The notes beneath the pieces are model-generated. The model was given only the letters and a program-made list of their open reading frames with translations. It made no database searches and was not told the origin of the DNA. A stretch of 64,000 nucleotides of DNA from the NCBI GenBank assembly GCA_020310875.1, contig CM035413.1, positions 182,224,085 to 182,288,084 on the forward strand, in the 5' to 3' direction. This document shows, in pieces, positions 30,756 through 40,980 of the stretch. Made by a program: the position numbers and the translations under genes. Numbering within the stretch: the stretch's first letter is position 1; each line of letters opens with the position of its first letter. Source of the DNA: Ceratopteris richardii. Taxonomy: Eukaryota; Streptophyta; Polypodiopsida; Polypodiales; Pteridaceae.

Positions 30756-33731
30756 TTAATTCGTACCATCAAGAGCTTTCGTCAACATGTCTGCACATTG
30801 CATATCTGTAGAGACGTAGGATAGTTGAATATCCTTGCTCATTAGCTTCTCCCTTACATAATGGTAGTGGACTTCAATATGCTTGGTTCTAGCATGGTAT
30901 ACCGGATTAGCTGCTAGATGTAGTGAGCTTGTGTTGTCACCAAAAATGTGAGGTGTTGAAGAATGAAGTCCAAGATCTGTGTACAAAGATTTTAACCACA
31001 TGATTTCTTGAGTTGCATTAGCCAAACCTCTATATTCAGCTTCAGTAGAAGATAATGCCACGGTTGGTTGCTTCTTCGATGACCAAGAAATGATTTTTGA
31101 ACCTGCAAATGATATATACCCTGATGTGCTTCTTCTATCATCTTTAGATCCGGCCCAATCTGCATCTGAGTAGACCTTTAGCTCAATATCTGAAGTATAT
31201 GAATAGAACAAACCTTCATTCATGGTCCCCTTTAGGTACTTGAGGACTTGCTTGGCCGCTTCCATATGTGGTCTTCTCGGCTTATGCATAAACTGACTCA
31301 ATATGCTAACACTATAGCATATATCCACCCTTGTGAGTGTTGCATAGTTCAAACTTCCAACCAAGCTTTGATAGCTTGTGATGTCTTCAATTGGCTCTCC
31401 TTCATAAGCACTAAGCTTATGATTTTGCTCCATAGGTGTACCTGCACACTTGGTATTTTCCATCTTGAACTTGACGAGCATGTCATGGACATACTTCCTT
31501 TGTGTGATGTATATACCTGAATCTGTGTAGATCAACTCCAATCCAAGAAAATAAGTGAGTGGTCCGAGGTCACTTATTTTGAACTCCTCCTTCATTTGAC
31601 TCTTTACCTGTTTGATTCCTTCAAGATCATTGCCTGTGATAATAATATCATCAACATACACACATAAATAGATCACTTCAGATCCATTCCTCTTTATGAA
31701 CAAAGAGGTATCCGCCTTGCTAGCTTTGAATCCTTGGTCCTGCAAATAAGTAACCAATCTGAAATTCCAAGCTCTTGGAGCTTGCTTCAATCCATACAAA
31801 GCTTTCTTTAGTTTGCATACATAGTTAGGATGATGTGCATCCTCATATCCAGGAGGTTGTGCCATATACACTTCCTCAGAAATCCATCCATTCAAGAAAG
31901 CATTCTTTACATCAAGTTGATAAAGATTCCAATTTCTAGATGCAGCAAGACTAATGAGAACCCTAATTGTAGGCATTTTTGCAACAGGAGAGAAAGTCTC
32001 CTCATAATCAATACCATGGGTTTGAGCAAACCCTTTAGCAACTAACCTTGCTTTGTGTCTATTTATACTTCCATCTGGATTCTTCTTGATTTTGTATATC
32101 CATCGAGATCCGATTATCTTCATAGATGGCTTGTTAGGTACAAGCTCCCAAGTGTCATTCTCCTTCAAGGCTTCCATTTCTTCATCCATTGCATCTCTCC
32201 AAGCTTTCTTGCTTTGTGCTTCTTCAAATGTGGTAGGTTCTTCATTGGTTGAATCCTTTGCAATGTAGATTGAGTGCTTGGTGACCAAAGAAGTATCATA
32301 ACCAAACCTCTCTGGTTTCTTCTTCTCCCTCGAAGACCTTCTAAGTGGTTGATGTGAGCTCTCGGGTCCATATGTAGCATCCTGCATCTTTGCTTTACCT
32401 TTGTTCTTCCATAGCTTTAGTCTTTCCAAGTCTTCTAGGTCAATCTCCGAATCACTTTCTTCAATCTGCTTTGGCTCCGTTGGTTGAAGTGATGGAAAAT
32501 CTTCATCCAAGTCATATGGCAGCTTCACTTTCCTGTCATCATCAAACCATGATTTGTTTTCATCAAAAATTACATCTCTACTCACAGAAAATCCTTTATT
32601 GGTTGGATTGTACAATCTATATCCTTTTTGGTTTTGATCATAACCAATGAATACACACTTCTCTGCCTTGGGATCCAATTTCCCTCTTACTTGAGAAGGA
32701 ATGTGAGCATAGGCTAAGCATCCAAAGATTTTACAATGCTCTAGACTAGGTCTTCTTCCATTCCACACTTCATATGGAGTGGTTCCATCTAGTGACTTAG
32801 ATGGAAGTCTATTTATGAGATATGTGGCTGTCGACACAGCCTCTGCCCATAGGTAGTTCGGCAATCCCTTTTCGTTGAGCATGGACCTTGCAGCTTCGAC
32901 GATAGCTCTATTCCTCCTCTCTGCTACACCATTGAGTTCAGGTGTATACCTTGTAGTGACTTCCCTTTTAATGCCTCTTTCATGCAAGAAGGCATCAAAT
33001 TCAGAAGAGAAGTATTCTCCTCCACCATCTGATCTGAGTCTTTTCAAAGTCCTACCTGTTTGATTTTCAACAAGAGCAATATACTTCTTAAAGCAATTAA
33101 ACACTTCATCCTTGTGCTTCATGAAAAACAGAATGGTCCACCTGCTACAATCATCTATGAAAGACACATAATATCTTGAGCCTGATATAGATGGCTCCTT
33201 ACTTGGACCCCACACATCCGTGTGCACTAGATCCAAAGGATTTTGATACATATATCCTTTCTTATTGAAAGGTTGTCTATGAGCCTTGCCGAGTTGACAA
33301 GCTTCACACTTATAAATCATGTGTTGCCTTGTGATATTAGGCAAACCAAGTACACTTTGGTCCCTGCAAATCTGTTTGAGTGTCCTCTCACCAATGTGAG
33401 CAAGCCTTTTGTGCCATATCTCCAACTCTGTTAGAGTTTGAGATCCATAGCTAAACAAAGCTATGTTCTTTGTATCTTCCACTTCAAAAGTGAAAAGCCT
33501 TCCTGTCTTTTCTCCTTTGGCAATCCTTCGAAAGCCTTGCCTTGGGTCTTCAACATATGCTCCAAATCGATTGAATCTAACCTGCAATCCTTTTTCAACA
33601 ATCTGTCCAACACTTATTAAATTTTTGGTAATTGTAGGGACATACAAGACTTTGCTTAAGAGGTTCATATTCCCATCTGATGTCTTCACATTACCTATCT
33701 TCTCCACTGAGTGCTTTGTGTCATCTCCTGT
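30756..33731 (-). CDS. G protease end, integrase, reverse transcriptase and RNase H
   Basis: 983 codons open, in the same frame as G Gag-protease. Integrase: WHKRLAHIGERTL and CEACQLG (zinc module), HTDVWGP, SDGGGEYF and GVAERRNRA (D, D, E). RT: GIDYEETFSPVAKM, YQLDVKNAFLNG, ALYGLKQAPRAWN and CVYVDDIIITG (about residue 690). Connection: GSLNYATLTRVDICYSV. RNase H: YSDADWAGSKDDRRSTSG, SSTEAEYRG and FGDNTSSLHLA, ending HYHYVREKL and TKALDGTN. All catalytic residues are present. The region between 33708 and 33731 is open but lacks a Met, since it lies just after the TAG. Confidence 0.95.
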   Translation of the reverse strand, partial: TGDDTKHSVEKIGNVKTSDGNMNLLSKVLYVPTITKNLISVGQIVEKGLQVRFNRFGAYVEDPRQGFRRIAKGEKTGRLFTFEVEDTKNIALFSYGSQTLTELEIWHKRLAHIGERTLKQICRDQSVLGLPNITRQHMIYKCEACQLGKAHRQPFNKKGYMYQNPLDLVHTDVWGPSKEPSISGSRYYVSFIDDCSRWTILFFMKHKDEVFNCFKKYIALVENQTGRTLKRLRSDGGGEYFSSEFDAFLHERGIKREVTTRYTPELNGVAERRNRAIVEAARSMLNEKGLPNYLWAEAVSTATYLINRLPSKSLDGTTPYEVWNGRRPSLEHCKIFGCLAYAHIPSQVRGKLDPKAEKCVFIGYDQNQKGYRLYNPTNKGFSVSRDVIFDENKSWFDDDRKVKLPYDLDEDFPSLQPTEPKQIEESDSEIDLEDLERLKLWKNKGKAKMQDATYGPESSHQPLRRSSREKKKPERFGYDTSLVTKHSIYIAKDSTNEEPTTFEEAQSKKAWRDAMDEEMEALKENDTWELVPNKPSMKIIGSRWIYKIKKNPDGSINRHKARLVAKGFAQTHGIDYEETFSPVAKMPTIRVLISLAASRNWNLYQLDVKNAFLNGWISEEVYMAQPPGYEDAHHPNYVCKLKKALYGLKQAPRAWNFRLVTYLQDQGFKASKADTSLFIKRNGSEVIYLCVYVDDIIITGNDLEGIKQVKSQMKEEFKISDLGPLTYFLGLELIYTDSGIYITQRKYVHDMLVKFKMENTKCAGTPMEQNHKLSAYEGEPIEDITSYQSLVGSLNYATLTRVDICYSVSILSQFMHKPRRPHMEAAKQVLKYLKGTMNEGLFYSYTSDIELKVYSDADWAGSKDDRRSTSGYISFAGSKIISWSSKKQPTVALSSTEAEYRGLANATQEIMWLKSLYTDLGLHSSTPHIFGDNTSSLHLAANPVYHARTKHIEVHYHYVREKLMSKDIQLSYVSTDMQCADMLTKALDGTN

Positions 33732-34913
33732 CTACACTTCATGCTTGTTATGAGGATCTTCCAAATCAGAAAGTAAAGCCACATTTCCTGCTACATGGTT
33801 CGAGCATCCCGAATCAATGTAAAATATGTGATCATCATCCTTACCCTTCTTCGTTGATAGATTCATAATCAATAATGAATCTTCTTGACTTTGGTCCTCT
33901 GCATAGTTATTGTAATCTCTTCTTCCTCTATGGCCACTTTGATAGTTGTTGTTGTTGTAATTGTTGTTGTAGTAGTTGTTGTTGTAGCCTCCATTGTACC
34001 TGCCTCTATTTGATCCATAGCCACCTCTATTGAATCCTCTTCCTCTTGAGTTCCTCGGGTTCCTGAAACATTCTTCAGTAGTATGGTTAGATAAGCCACA
34101 TATGTTGCAAGGTTGAGATGATTGGAATCTCCCCCTGCCTTGCTTTCCACTTCTGCCTCTTCCTCTAGCTCGTCCTCTACCTGCAAAGTTTGCTTGGAAA
34201 GAGCTTCCTTCATCTTCATTCTTTCTATTCTTTGACTTGTCCTTGACCTTAGCTTTATCAGAATATAAGGCAGAAGTTTGATTACCTCTTGAGGACTCAC
34301 CACCTTTGCTAATCTTTGCTTCATGAGTGAAGAGTTGGCCCATGAGTGTGTTGAGGTCGGGTACATGCATATCCATGTATAAATCCATGGCTGTTGTGAA
34401 TGACTCCCACTTGTCGTCTGCTTTGATTACATTCATGATTTGTCTTATGATTTGCTCCTCTTCAATTACCTCTCTAATGCTTCCAAGTTGGTCGGAAATC
34501 TCCTTCATCTTTGTGACATAATCAGTCACATTTTGCTTCGGGCTTTTCTTCATTGTTGTGAACTCCATCCACAATTGGTTCTTCCTTGCTCGAGTGTTGG
34601 AAGAGAAGAAAGAAGCAAGTGCATTCCAGGTTTCTCTTGATGTCTTGCATCCCTTGACATGAGGTAAAAGAAAATCAGAGATTGAGTTTAGAATATAGGA
34701 CCTTGCAAGTGCATCCTTCGAACACCAATTCGAAAGTCCTTCCACTTCTTCATGTGATGGTTGCCCTTTGTTCCTCATGGTTGGCATTGCTTCATCTCCG
34801 GATATGAATCCATATAGATTCCTCCCTTGAAGGTAAGCCTCCATCCTTAGAGACCATGCCGGATAGTTGTTTCGATCCAATTTGTCAATTGTTGATGGAA
34901 ATCCATCTCCCAT
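33732..34913 (-). pseudogene. G Gag and protease (N-terminal part, ends at a stop)
   Basis: 393 codons from the Met at 34911-34913. Gag opens EKLDRNNYPAWSLRMEAYLQ. An Asn/Tyr/Gly-rich region surrounds the knuckle CNICGLSNHTTEEC (about residue 270). The protease is FYIDSGCSNHVAGN (about 363), with catalytic DSG intact. The frame ends at TAG (33732-33734) after HEV, where F has CAG, a single C-to-T change. Everything downstream stays in frame. Confidence 0.92.
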
Positions 34914-34926
34914 GTTGCTTGACTAT

Positions 34927-34938
34927 GCTCTGATACCA
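34927..34938 (-). promoter_or_regulatory. Primer binding site of G
   Basis: TGGTATCAGAGC on the coding strand, one base from the 5' LTR, as in F. Confidence 0.92.
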
Positions 34939-34939
34939 C

Positions 34940-36017
34940 TGTGAAGAGAGATGGTGGATGCAATCCAAAGATGAGTAGGTGCCGCTACAACCAGCTTCAC
35001 ACCAGCCAACTGAGACTTCAGAGTTGATTAGTAGACCCTTTGAGCTTCCTAAATCCACCAAAATATCAGCCAAGTACTTTGGAACATGTATCCCAAAAGT
35101 TTAAGTCAAGACAGGCTAGTTGCGAAATGACTAGCTCCCAAAACTTGCTATTTTTGGACATACACCTGCTGGAAAAAATGAACAGTGCTCTCAACCTGGA
35201 AGGAATTAGAAAAATTCCTTTTGGGCATAGCAAATAGACTTAGCAAGCTTCCTATTCCAAGTTAAAACACTTCAAATGATGGATTGAGCACTGAGAACAA
35301 GTTTCATCAAGTTCTGGAACATTCCCACAATTCTCGGGGCTCTGCAGAGATAGACCAGTAAGCAGTAAAATGCAGATATCTCCAAAAGTATAAATCCAAT
35401 GACCTTGAAAATTTATAGGTAGAAACTAGACAGTGAGAGCTATGCAACGCACTTTAAAACACTGAAAAAGGTTCAGTAAAACTCGAGATATGACCTTCTG
35501 AAGTTACTGCTCTGAGTGAGTATAGCAGAGAACAAAACAGAGAGGTAGATGATAATAAATGTATAGATTCACATATGATTACAACCACATTGGCAATGAA
35601 TCTTTGCACAATGGGAGTAGAATGATAGAGCTATGGAGTAAGCTCTTCAATCTCTACAAAATGACATCAAGTGGTCACGTACAAGGCTTGCTAATCGCCT
35701 CTTCCTTCTTGCTCCTTTTATAGCAATTCTTGGAGGGAGTTTTGAATTCGAATTCGAATGGCTCCACCTAAAAGTGATCCCCAAAGTTAGGAGAGATTCC
35801 CTCAGCTCAAAAATTCGTGATTTTGGTAGTTGGAGCCACGAATTTGCTTTTACATCATGGATGAGGTAAGCCATCCTTTTACTTTTTTCTTTTTCCATTT
35901 ACAAGAGATAAAATGTACTCTTTTACAAGAGGTGTTCACATGACTACTCATGTGACTTACAAATGAGGATAATATCAAGCATATCAAGCATGTAGGCTTG
36001 GGCAAAATGCACCAACA
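34940..36017 (-). repeat. G 5' LTR
   Basis: Partner of 29588-30666. CTATAAAAGG and the GAATTCGAATTC palindrome are at equivalent positions (near 35720 and 35745). Confidence 0.95.
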
Positions 36018-36022
36018 TGATT
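36018..36022. repeat. Target-site duplication of G (right copy)
   Basis: TGATT, identical to 29583-29587. Confidence 0.88.
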
Positions 36023-36888
36023 TGGGGCATTTGCAACACTATTTGGGCATTCAGTTTATGCAAGTTGATGGTGGAATGACTTTGTGTCAAACGAAATATA
36101 TTGACACATTATTGCAGCGTTTTGGCCTTGAAGACTGTAAGCCTATTGCCACTCCTATGGAGACAGGTTTACGATTGAGTCTTCATGATGCTGGAGATGC
36201 ATTTGATGTTGTTCTCTATCAGCAGGCTGTTGGATGCTTGATTTACTTATGCATTACTCGGCCAGATATTCAGTTTGCTGTCTCACAGATGAGCAGGTTT
36301 ATGCATTGCCCAGGAGTCACGCATTGGAAAGCGGTTAAGCGCATCTTTCGCTACTTGAGTGGTACTCGGCTACTTGGGTTGTTTTATCCCAAGGGGGGAT
36401 CACTACCGCCAGATTTGCATGCTTTTTCTGACTCAGATTGGGCTGGTTTCTATGACACTCGTGTGTCCACCAGTGGTTTTTGCTTCATGCTTGGTAGCTC
36501 ATGTATATCTTGGTTGAGCAAGAAGCAGCCTACTGTGGCCACTTCCAGTTGTGAGGCTGAGTATAGGGCAGCTTTCACAACGACTGTTGAGTGTGTGTGG
36601 CTCAGACGCCTTATGGCTGATTTGGGTGTTGGCCAGTCTTTTGCCACCACCATCTTCACTGACAGTCAGAGCGCATTGGCAGTTGCGAGGAACCCTGTGT
36701 TCCATGCTCGCACTAAGCACATTGAGGTGCATTATCACTATGTCAGGGAGAGGTTCTCTGCTGGGGAGATCAGCTTGGCATATGTGCCCACGCAGGAGAA
36801 CATTGCAGACCTTTTCACGAAGGCTCTGCCTAGGGAGAAGTTTGAAGCTTTCCGCAAAGCTTTGGGCTTACTTCCTTTTGTGGAGTGA
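36023..36888 (+). CDS. E reverse transcriptase end and RNase H
   Basis: Resumes the E frame after G with LGHLQHYLGIQFMQVDGG (end of RT). The connection is GCLIYLCITRPDIQFAVSQM. RNase H: FSDSDWAGFYDTRVSTSG, SSCEAEYRA, FTDSQSALAVA and HARTKHIEVHYHYVRE, ending at 36888 with LLPFVE. All acidic catalytic residues are present. In-frame with the earlier E segments, so E pol would be complete but for the two insertions and the stop in gag. Confidence 0.93.
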
Positions 36889-36951
36889 TTTCCACATAGC
36901 TCGGCACTTCCTTATACATGAGTGCCAGCTCCTTGTTCACCGCATCACTCC

Positions 36952-36962
36952 CAGGGGGGATT
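36952..36962 (+). promoter_or_regulatory. Polypurine tract of E
   Basis: CAGGGGGGATT-type run directly before the 3' LTR; the same sequence precedes the LTR of H (near 53837-53846). Confidence 0.8.
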
Positions 36963-37192
36963 TGTTGATATATTTAGGTAGTGATGTGTGTGAACACTCT
37001 AGGACCTCCGGGGTACTTTTTTCCCTCTTTAGGAGGTTTTTTTCCCCCGGCTTGTATATACGCCTATTGCCCTAATGGGCTACTTATCTTTGTACATTCT
37101 CTAGTAATACATTCAGTCTTGTGTGTTGTGCTCCAAGCTTCTTCTTCTTCCTTGTGTTGTTCGCGTGCTTCCGCAGACGTCTAACTCCAACA
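36963..37192 (+). repeat. E 3' LTR
   Basis: TGTTGATATATTTAGG to CTCCAACA, partner of 19411-19639. Confidence 0.95.
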
Positions 37193-37197
37193 TCTAA
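37193..37197. repeat. Target-site duplication of E (right copy)
   Basis: TCTAA, identical to 19406-19410. Confidence 0.9.
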
Positions 37198-38435
37198 CTG
37201 ACGGATGTCTGCCTCCTCATACTCCCCCTGCTCTACGGCAAAAAATTGCAGTTTACAGTTGCAGATTCCAGTTGATTGTAGGTCAGCTGTACTACATGGA
37301 TCATACTGTTGTCTTACTTCACTGTATCCCACCACATGAAGTAGACTCGGTTATTGCTATGTCTCATTCAATACCCTCGGGTGGACATTTTGCGACAGAT
37401 CTTACTCATCGTAAAATTCTGCAAAGTGTGATTTGGTGGCCTACCATGTACAAAGACGTGACTCAGTTTGTGCAGCAGTGTGACACTTGTCAATGGTCTG
37501 GACAGCCATTACATTGGCACCTCTTTCCTCTGCAACCTATCTTACCTTTGGAACCCTTTCAAAAATGGGGGCTGGATTTTATTGGACCAATAACACCACC
37601 AACCACCCTTAGCAACAATGGATATATACTGACTTGTACGGATTATGCCACCAAGTGGGCAGAAGCTTGGGCTTTATGGTCAGCCACAATTGTTTTGGTG
37701 GTAAAATGCCTGATGAAGGACGTATTCCCGCGTTATGGATTACCTTTGGAACTTGTGACAGATCAAGGAACACATTTTTCCAACAATTTAATGCGAGTAC
37801 TAACGCACACTTTTCAAATTCTGCATAAATTCAGTTCACTATACTATCCCCGTGTCAATGGATTCGCTGAAAGCACCAATAAGACTCTGTTGACTATGCT
37901 TCGCAAATTGATCATGGAATCTCCAGAACGTTGGGACCAGTTACTTCCTGTAGTTTTATGGGCATACCGGACTACATACAAAGTGGCAACCGGAATGACT
38001 CCCTTCAAGCTTGCTTATGGGTTGGAAGCAATCACGCCGATGGAGATTGTAGTGCTAAGTCTACGCGTGGCCCTCACTCAGAAATTGTTGCCCGAAGACT
38101 CTTTGTCATTTCAGTGGGAAGCACTCACAGCCTTGGATGAACATCCTTGGGAAATTTTGCTGGTTCTTCAAGAAGTTCAATTGCGACAAGCCCGTACCCA
38201 TGATCGTTTCCTCAAGACTCCAGTTTTTATGGTGGGCCAACTTGTGCTACTTTATAATGCTAAAGCAAATCGTTCTGCTGGGAAATTTAAATTACGGTGG
38301 TTTGGTCTTTACCGGATTAGTGAGCAAGTGGGACCAGCTACTTTTCGATTGCCTACCTTGACCGGAGTTCCCCTTCCCAAAGTAATTAATGGTTCAAAGC
38401 TACGTCCCTATCACCAACCGCCTGATCATCGCTGA
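37198..38435 (+). CDS. D integrase
   Basis: Gypsy integrase; the longest Met-started frame is 37272-38435 (387 codons). The zinc module is SHSIPSGGH followed by QQCDTC. The core shows WGLDFIGPI (first Asp), VTDQGTHFSN (second Asp) and NGFAESTNKTL (Glu), the D-D-E triad. The C-terminal domain has VLLYNAKANRSAGKFKLRWF and PYHQPPDHR, with no chromodomain, which fits a Tat/Athila-like lineage. The stretch 37198-37271 is D sequence just after the E insertion and has stops. The frame is surprisingly clean compared with D RT. Confidence 0.9.
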
Positions 38436-38763
38436 CGTGTTCCTCGTTTTTCCGTGTGTCGCTTATTTTCTTCTTATTTCCATGTTTCAATTGAATATAG
38501 ACTGTAACTCTCCTCGTTTTGATATCTAAATATGATTAATCGCCGCCCTGTGTTACTGGTTCTGCTCATGCATGCACGCCATAATTATGGAGGTTATCAT
38601 TTCAATACCGCGCGATGATTCGGGTTTTCGATCGCCTCAGGCTGTCGTGTGTCTACTTAATCTTATTTCTTTCACTATTAATCGCTATTGTTTCTGTGTG
38701 TTTCTATGTTCTATGTTTTTTGTGTTCTCTGTGTTCTTGTGCTTTTGTGTGCGCATCATGGAA
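38436..38763 (+). other. D spacer between integrase and downstream ORF
   Basis: About 330 bp, no supported ORF. The second half (38640-38750) is very T-rich with TTTCTGTGTG-type runs ending in GCGCATCATGGAAG. It could be a polypyrimidine tract of a 3' splice site feeding the next ORF, which is inference only. Confidence 0.5.
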
Positions 38764-40119
38764 GCATTAGCCAATGTTGCTACCTTCTGTGGCTCACCCC
38801 TTAAGTGAGTGAGTATTTGCATATTCATGGCCTCCTGAACTTCGCTCAATTGCCGTGGCATTAAGTGGAGTGTCACCCATTTTATGCATAGATTATTGCC
38901 GTTGTCGCTGCCACACCTGCTACGGAGCAGAGTTGGCCTTTCCTTTGCTTACCGACACACGTAGTGATCACTCTGGCATCGTTTACTGAAGCATTTCGAC
39001 TTCCTTGGGATGGATTGGAAAATGATCCTCTCCTTCCTCTCGCTACCTTGACCACGTTATTCCCACGACACTCATCTAATGAGTACTTCATTCTGTGTTG
39101 CCCTGATTCAGAGCGTACTGCATTGCAATTTTTAGTTGCTATCTTGAATTTGCAAAAACGTACCTACGGGATTTCGCGTCCCTTTTACTGGATGATTGAC
39201 ATGGCTTCTCGTGAGTCTGTCAATTTTGCATCTTTTTATTTCCGGCGCATTCACCGTGAATGTGTTACAGGTATTAAACACGTTAATAAGGGTGATCTTC
39301 CACGATCACGTCTTCCCCATATCCTCACGTTCCTCTTTCCAGCCATTCAAGCCGTGCAACCTCCACCAAATGCTCCATTCTTATTGCATGAAGAATCTAC
39401 TCGGATGCTCGAAGATGAGGAAGATGATGATGACATAGATCTTTTCCAAATTCTTCGTCGGAAATGCACCCGTATAAGTCCGTCTACGAGCCAAGTGCAA
39501 GGATCCAACGCCGGCTATGAAGAAGAGGTCTTCCATGACACCGCCACTTCAATTCACGTGGAGTCTTCTGGTCCTTCTTCTTAGAATCAGCAGCAGGAAC
39601 AAAGTGTGTCCACCATCGAATCTGAAGAATTTTCTTCTAGGGAGGCTTCTCAATAGCAAACCCAAGACGATGTCGAGGCCATTGTTATGGAGATTGTCAA
39701 TGAAGTGATTGCTTTGGTTGATGTTGTCATTGACAGAACTAAAGTGACAACGCAGCAGCCCACCGGAATCGTGTTGATGCCTAATCTTCTTACCCCACTT
39801 CCTTCCACCATGAATATTGCTACGCCAATTGCCCCAATCCAGCCTATTGTTCTCGGAGTCCCTAGTTCTCCATCTTCTTCTCCCACCTATTCTCCACCAT
39901 CTTCGCCTCATCTGTTCTTTGCTTCTACATCCCAATCCCTTCCTACCCTTCCGGTTCCAACCCCCATGTTTCATGAACTCGAGTCTATGGGTCGCCTGTT
40001 GATCCAATTCTCGCAGCAGTTACCATTGCAACTGAAGATGGCCACTGATAATATCAGACAGGAGTTTCAACACAAGGTTGATGTTCTCGAAGCTGATATT
40101 GTCCCACTACAGGAGGAAC
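38764..40119 (+). pseudogene. D downstream ORF, first part
   Basis: Main open pieces 38964-39584 (206 codons) and 39687-40119, in the same frame, separated by TAG at 39582-39584 and 39654-39656. The first piece has FRLPWDGLENDPLLPLATL, then RPFYWMIDMASRESVNFASF and FYFRRIHRECV, and an acidic stretch (EDEEDDDDIDLF). The WMID...VNFA...RIH pattern recalls INVPHWIIDQIH in N, so both may share a fold; this is a weak hand alignment. The second piece is Pro/Ser/Thr-rich, then helical (LQEE). J interrupts it at 40119; the rest is at 56126. Confidence 0.55.
40115..40119. repeat. Target-site duplication of J (left copy)
   Basis: GGAAC, against GGAAG at 56121-56125; one mismatch, in keeping with the age of J. 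Confidence 0.75.
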
Positions 40120-40957
40120 TGTTGGAGTTTATTGACCTCCAAAATATAGCTGGAAGTAGGTGGAACCCCCTAGGAACAAGTTGACCTTCTCGCAAACTCC
40201 ATCACAGAAAACTAGTCATGCTTGCAGAGCTTACTGTTCTCTACTGGCTTAGAATTTTTTAAAACTATTTTAACCACATAAACTAGAGACCAATAGCTTT
40301 CCAATGAGCCAAAGAACACTCAATTTGGATAAATATACAAGGAGGTATTACCTCTGCAAATTTGAGGTTTAATGGAGACCTTCAGCAGGGGGTGAACCGG
40401 AGAATACACACTACTTGCAGAGAGTAGTGCTCTCATCTCACAAAACCAATGATTATGAAAATTGAGAGTATGAACGTAGACAGTGAGAGCCTTCAAATGA
40501 TCTATCAAACATGTAATTTGGATATATAATAAGGGAGATACAAGCTCTGCAATCTCTGCATACAAAACTACAGCAGCGTAGAGATACACATATGACTCTC
40601 TTGGACTTCCCATAAGATCATGACTTCTCTCCTCTTTTTATAGCATGGGGAACTAATCTAAAACCTTTTGAATACATCTAAATTTGTGGTAGATACTTGG
40701 TTGGAGGTACATGACTCAAATGCTCAAATAAGCAAAGTATTGATGGACTTTGAGAACTAGCCACATCGATCTTCCACTAGGACACAACTACAACTCCCTT
40801 GTGACTCACTCATTTGACTCACCATGTTCTACAACTCACGTGGTTTTTTGGCTATATTTTATGAATAATATGAGCCTTCTTGAAGTATTTGAAGACTTCC
40901 CAAAGGTATTTACATAATTTGAAACTTGTACCATACATAAAATAAATGTTCGCAACA
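40120..40957 (-). repeat. J 3' LTR
   Basis: TGTTGGAGTTTATTGACC to GTTCGCAACA on the + strand; partner of 55283-56120. A TATAAAAAG-type box on the minus strand lies near 40640. Confidence 0.93.
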
Positions 40958-40980
40958 TTCTCCCCCTCAAGTTTCAAAGG
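40958..40980 (-). promoter_or_regulatory. Polypurine tract of J
   Basis: TTCTCCCCCTCAAGTTTCAA on the + strand, purine-rich on the coding strand, directly inside the 3' LTR. Confidence 0.8.

Larger units (their letters stand above)
29588..36017 (-). mobile_element. Element G: full-length, nearly intact Ty1/Copia retrotransposon
   Basis: 6,430 bp, TSD TGATT, LTRs of 1,079 and 1,078 bp differing at about four substitutions and one indel (about 0.4%). Primer site and polypurine tract are intact. The Gag-Pol frame (about 1,385 codons) has a single TAG at 33732-33734. It is the youngest element in the window and related to F (same organisation, similar proteins, similar LTR length). Confidence 0.95.
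19411..37192 (+). mobile_element. Element E: Ty1/Copia retrotransposon, nearly intact, carrying F and G
   Basis: TSD TCTAA, LTRs of 229 and 230 bp, primer site and polypurine tract. Without F and G it is about 5.15 kb with one long Gag-Pol frame that has a single in-frame stop (TAG 20670-20672). F interrupts integrase and G interrupts RT, each with a clean 5-bp duplication. By eye the LTRs differ at three substitutions and one indel. H (51554-54078) and L are further copies of this family. Confidence 0.95.

Noticed and set aside
38572-38808. 78-codon ORF between D integrase and the downstream ORF
   Set aside because: T-rich sequence gives a hydrophobic Phe/Cys/Val run that could be mistaken for a membrane protein; more likely a pyrimidine tract.
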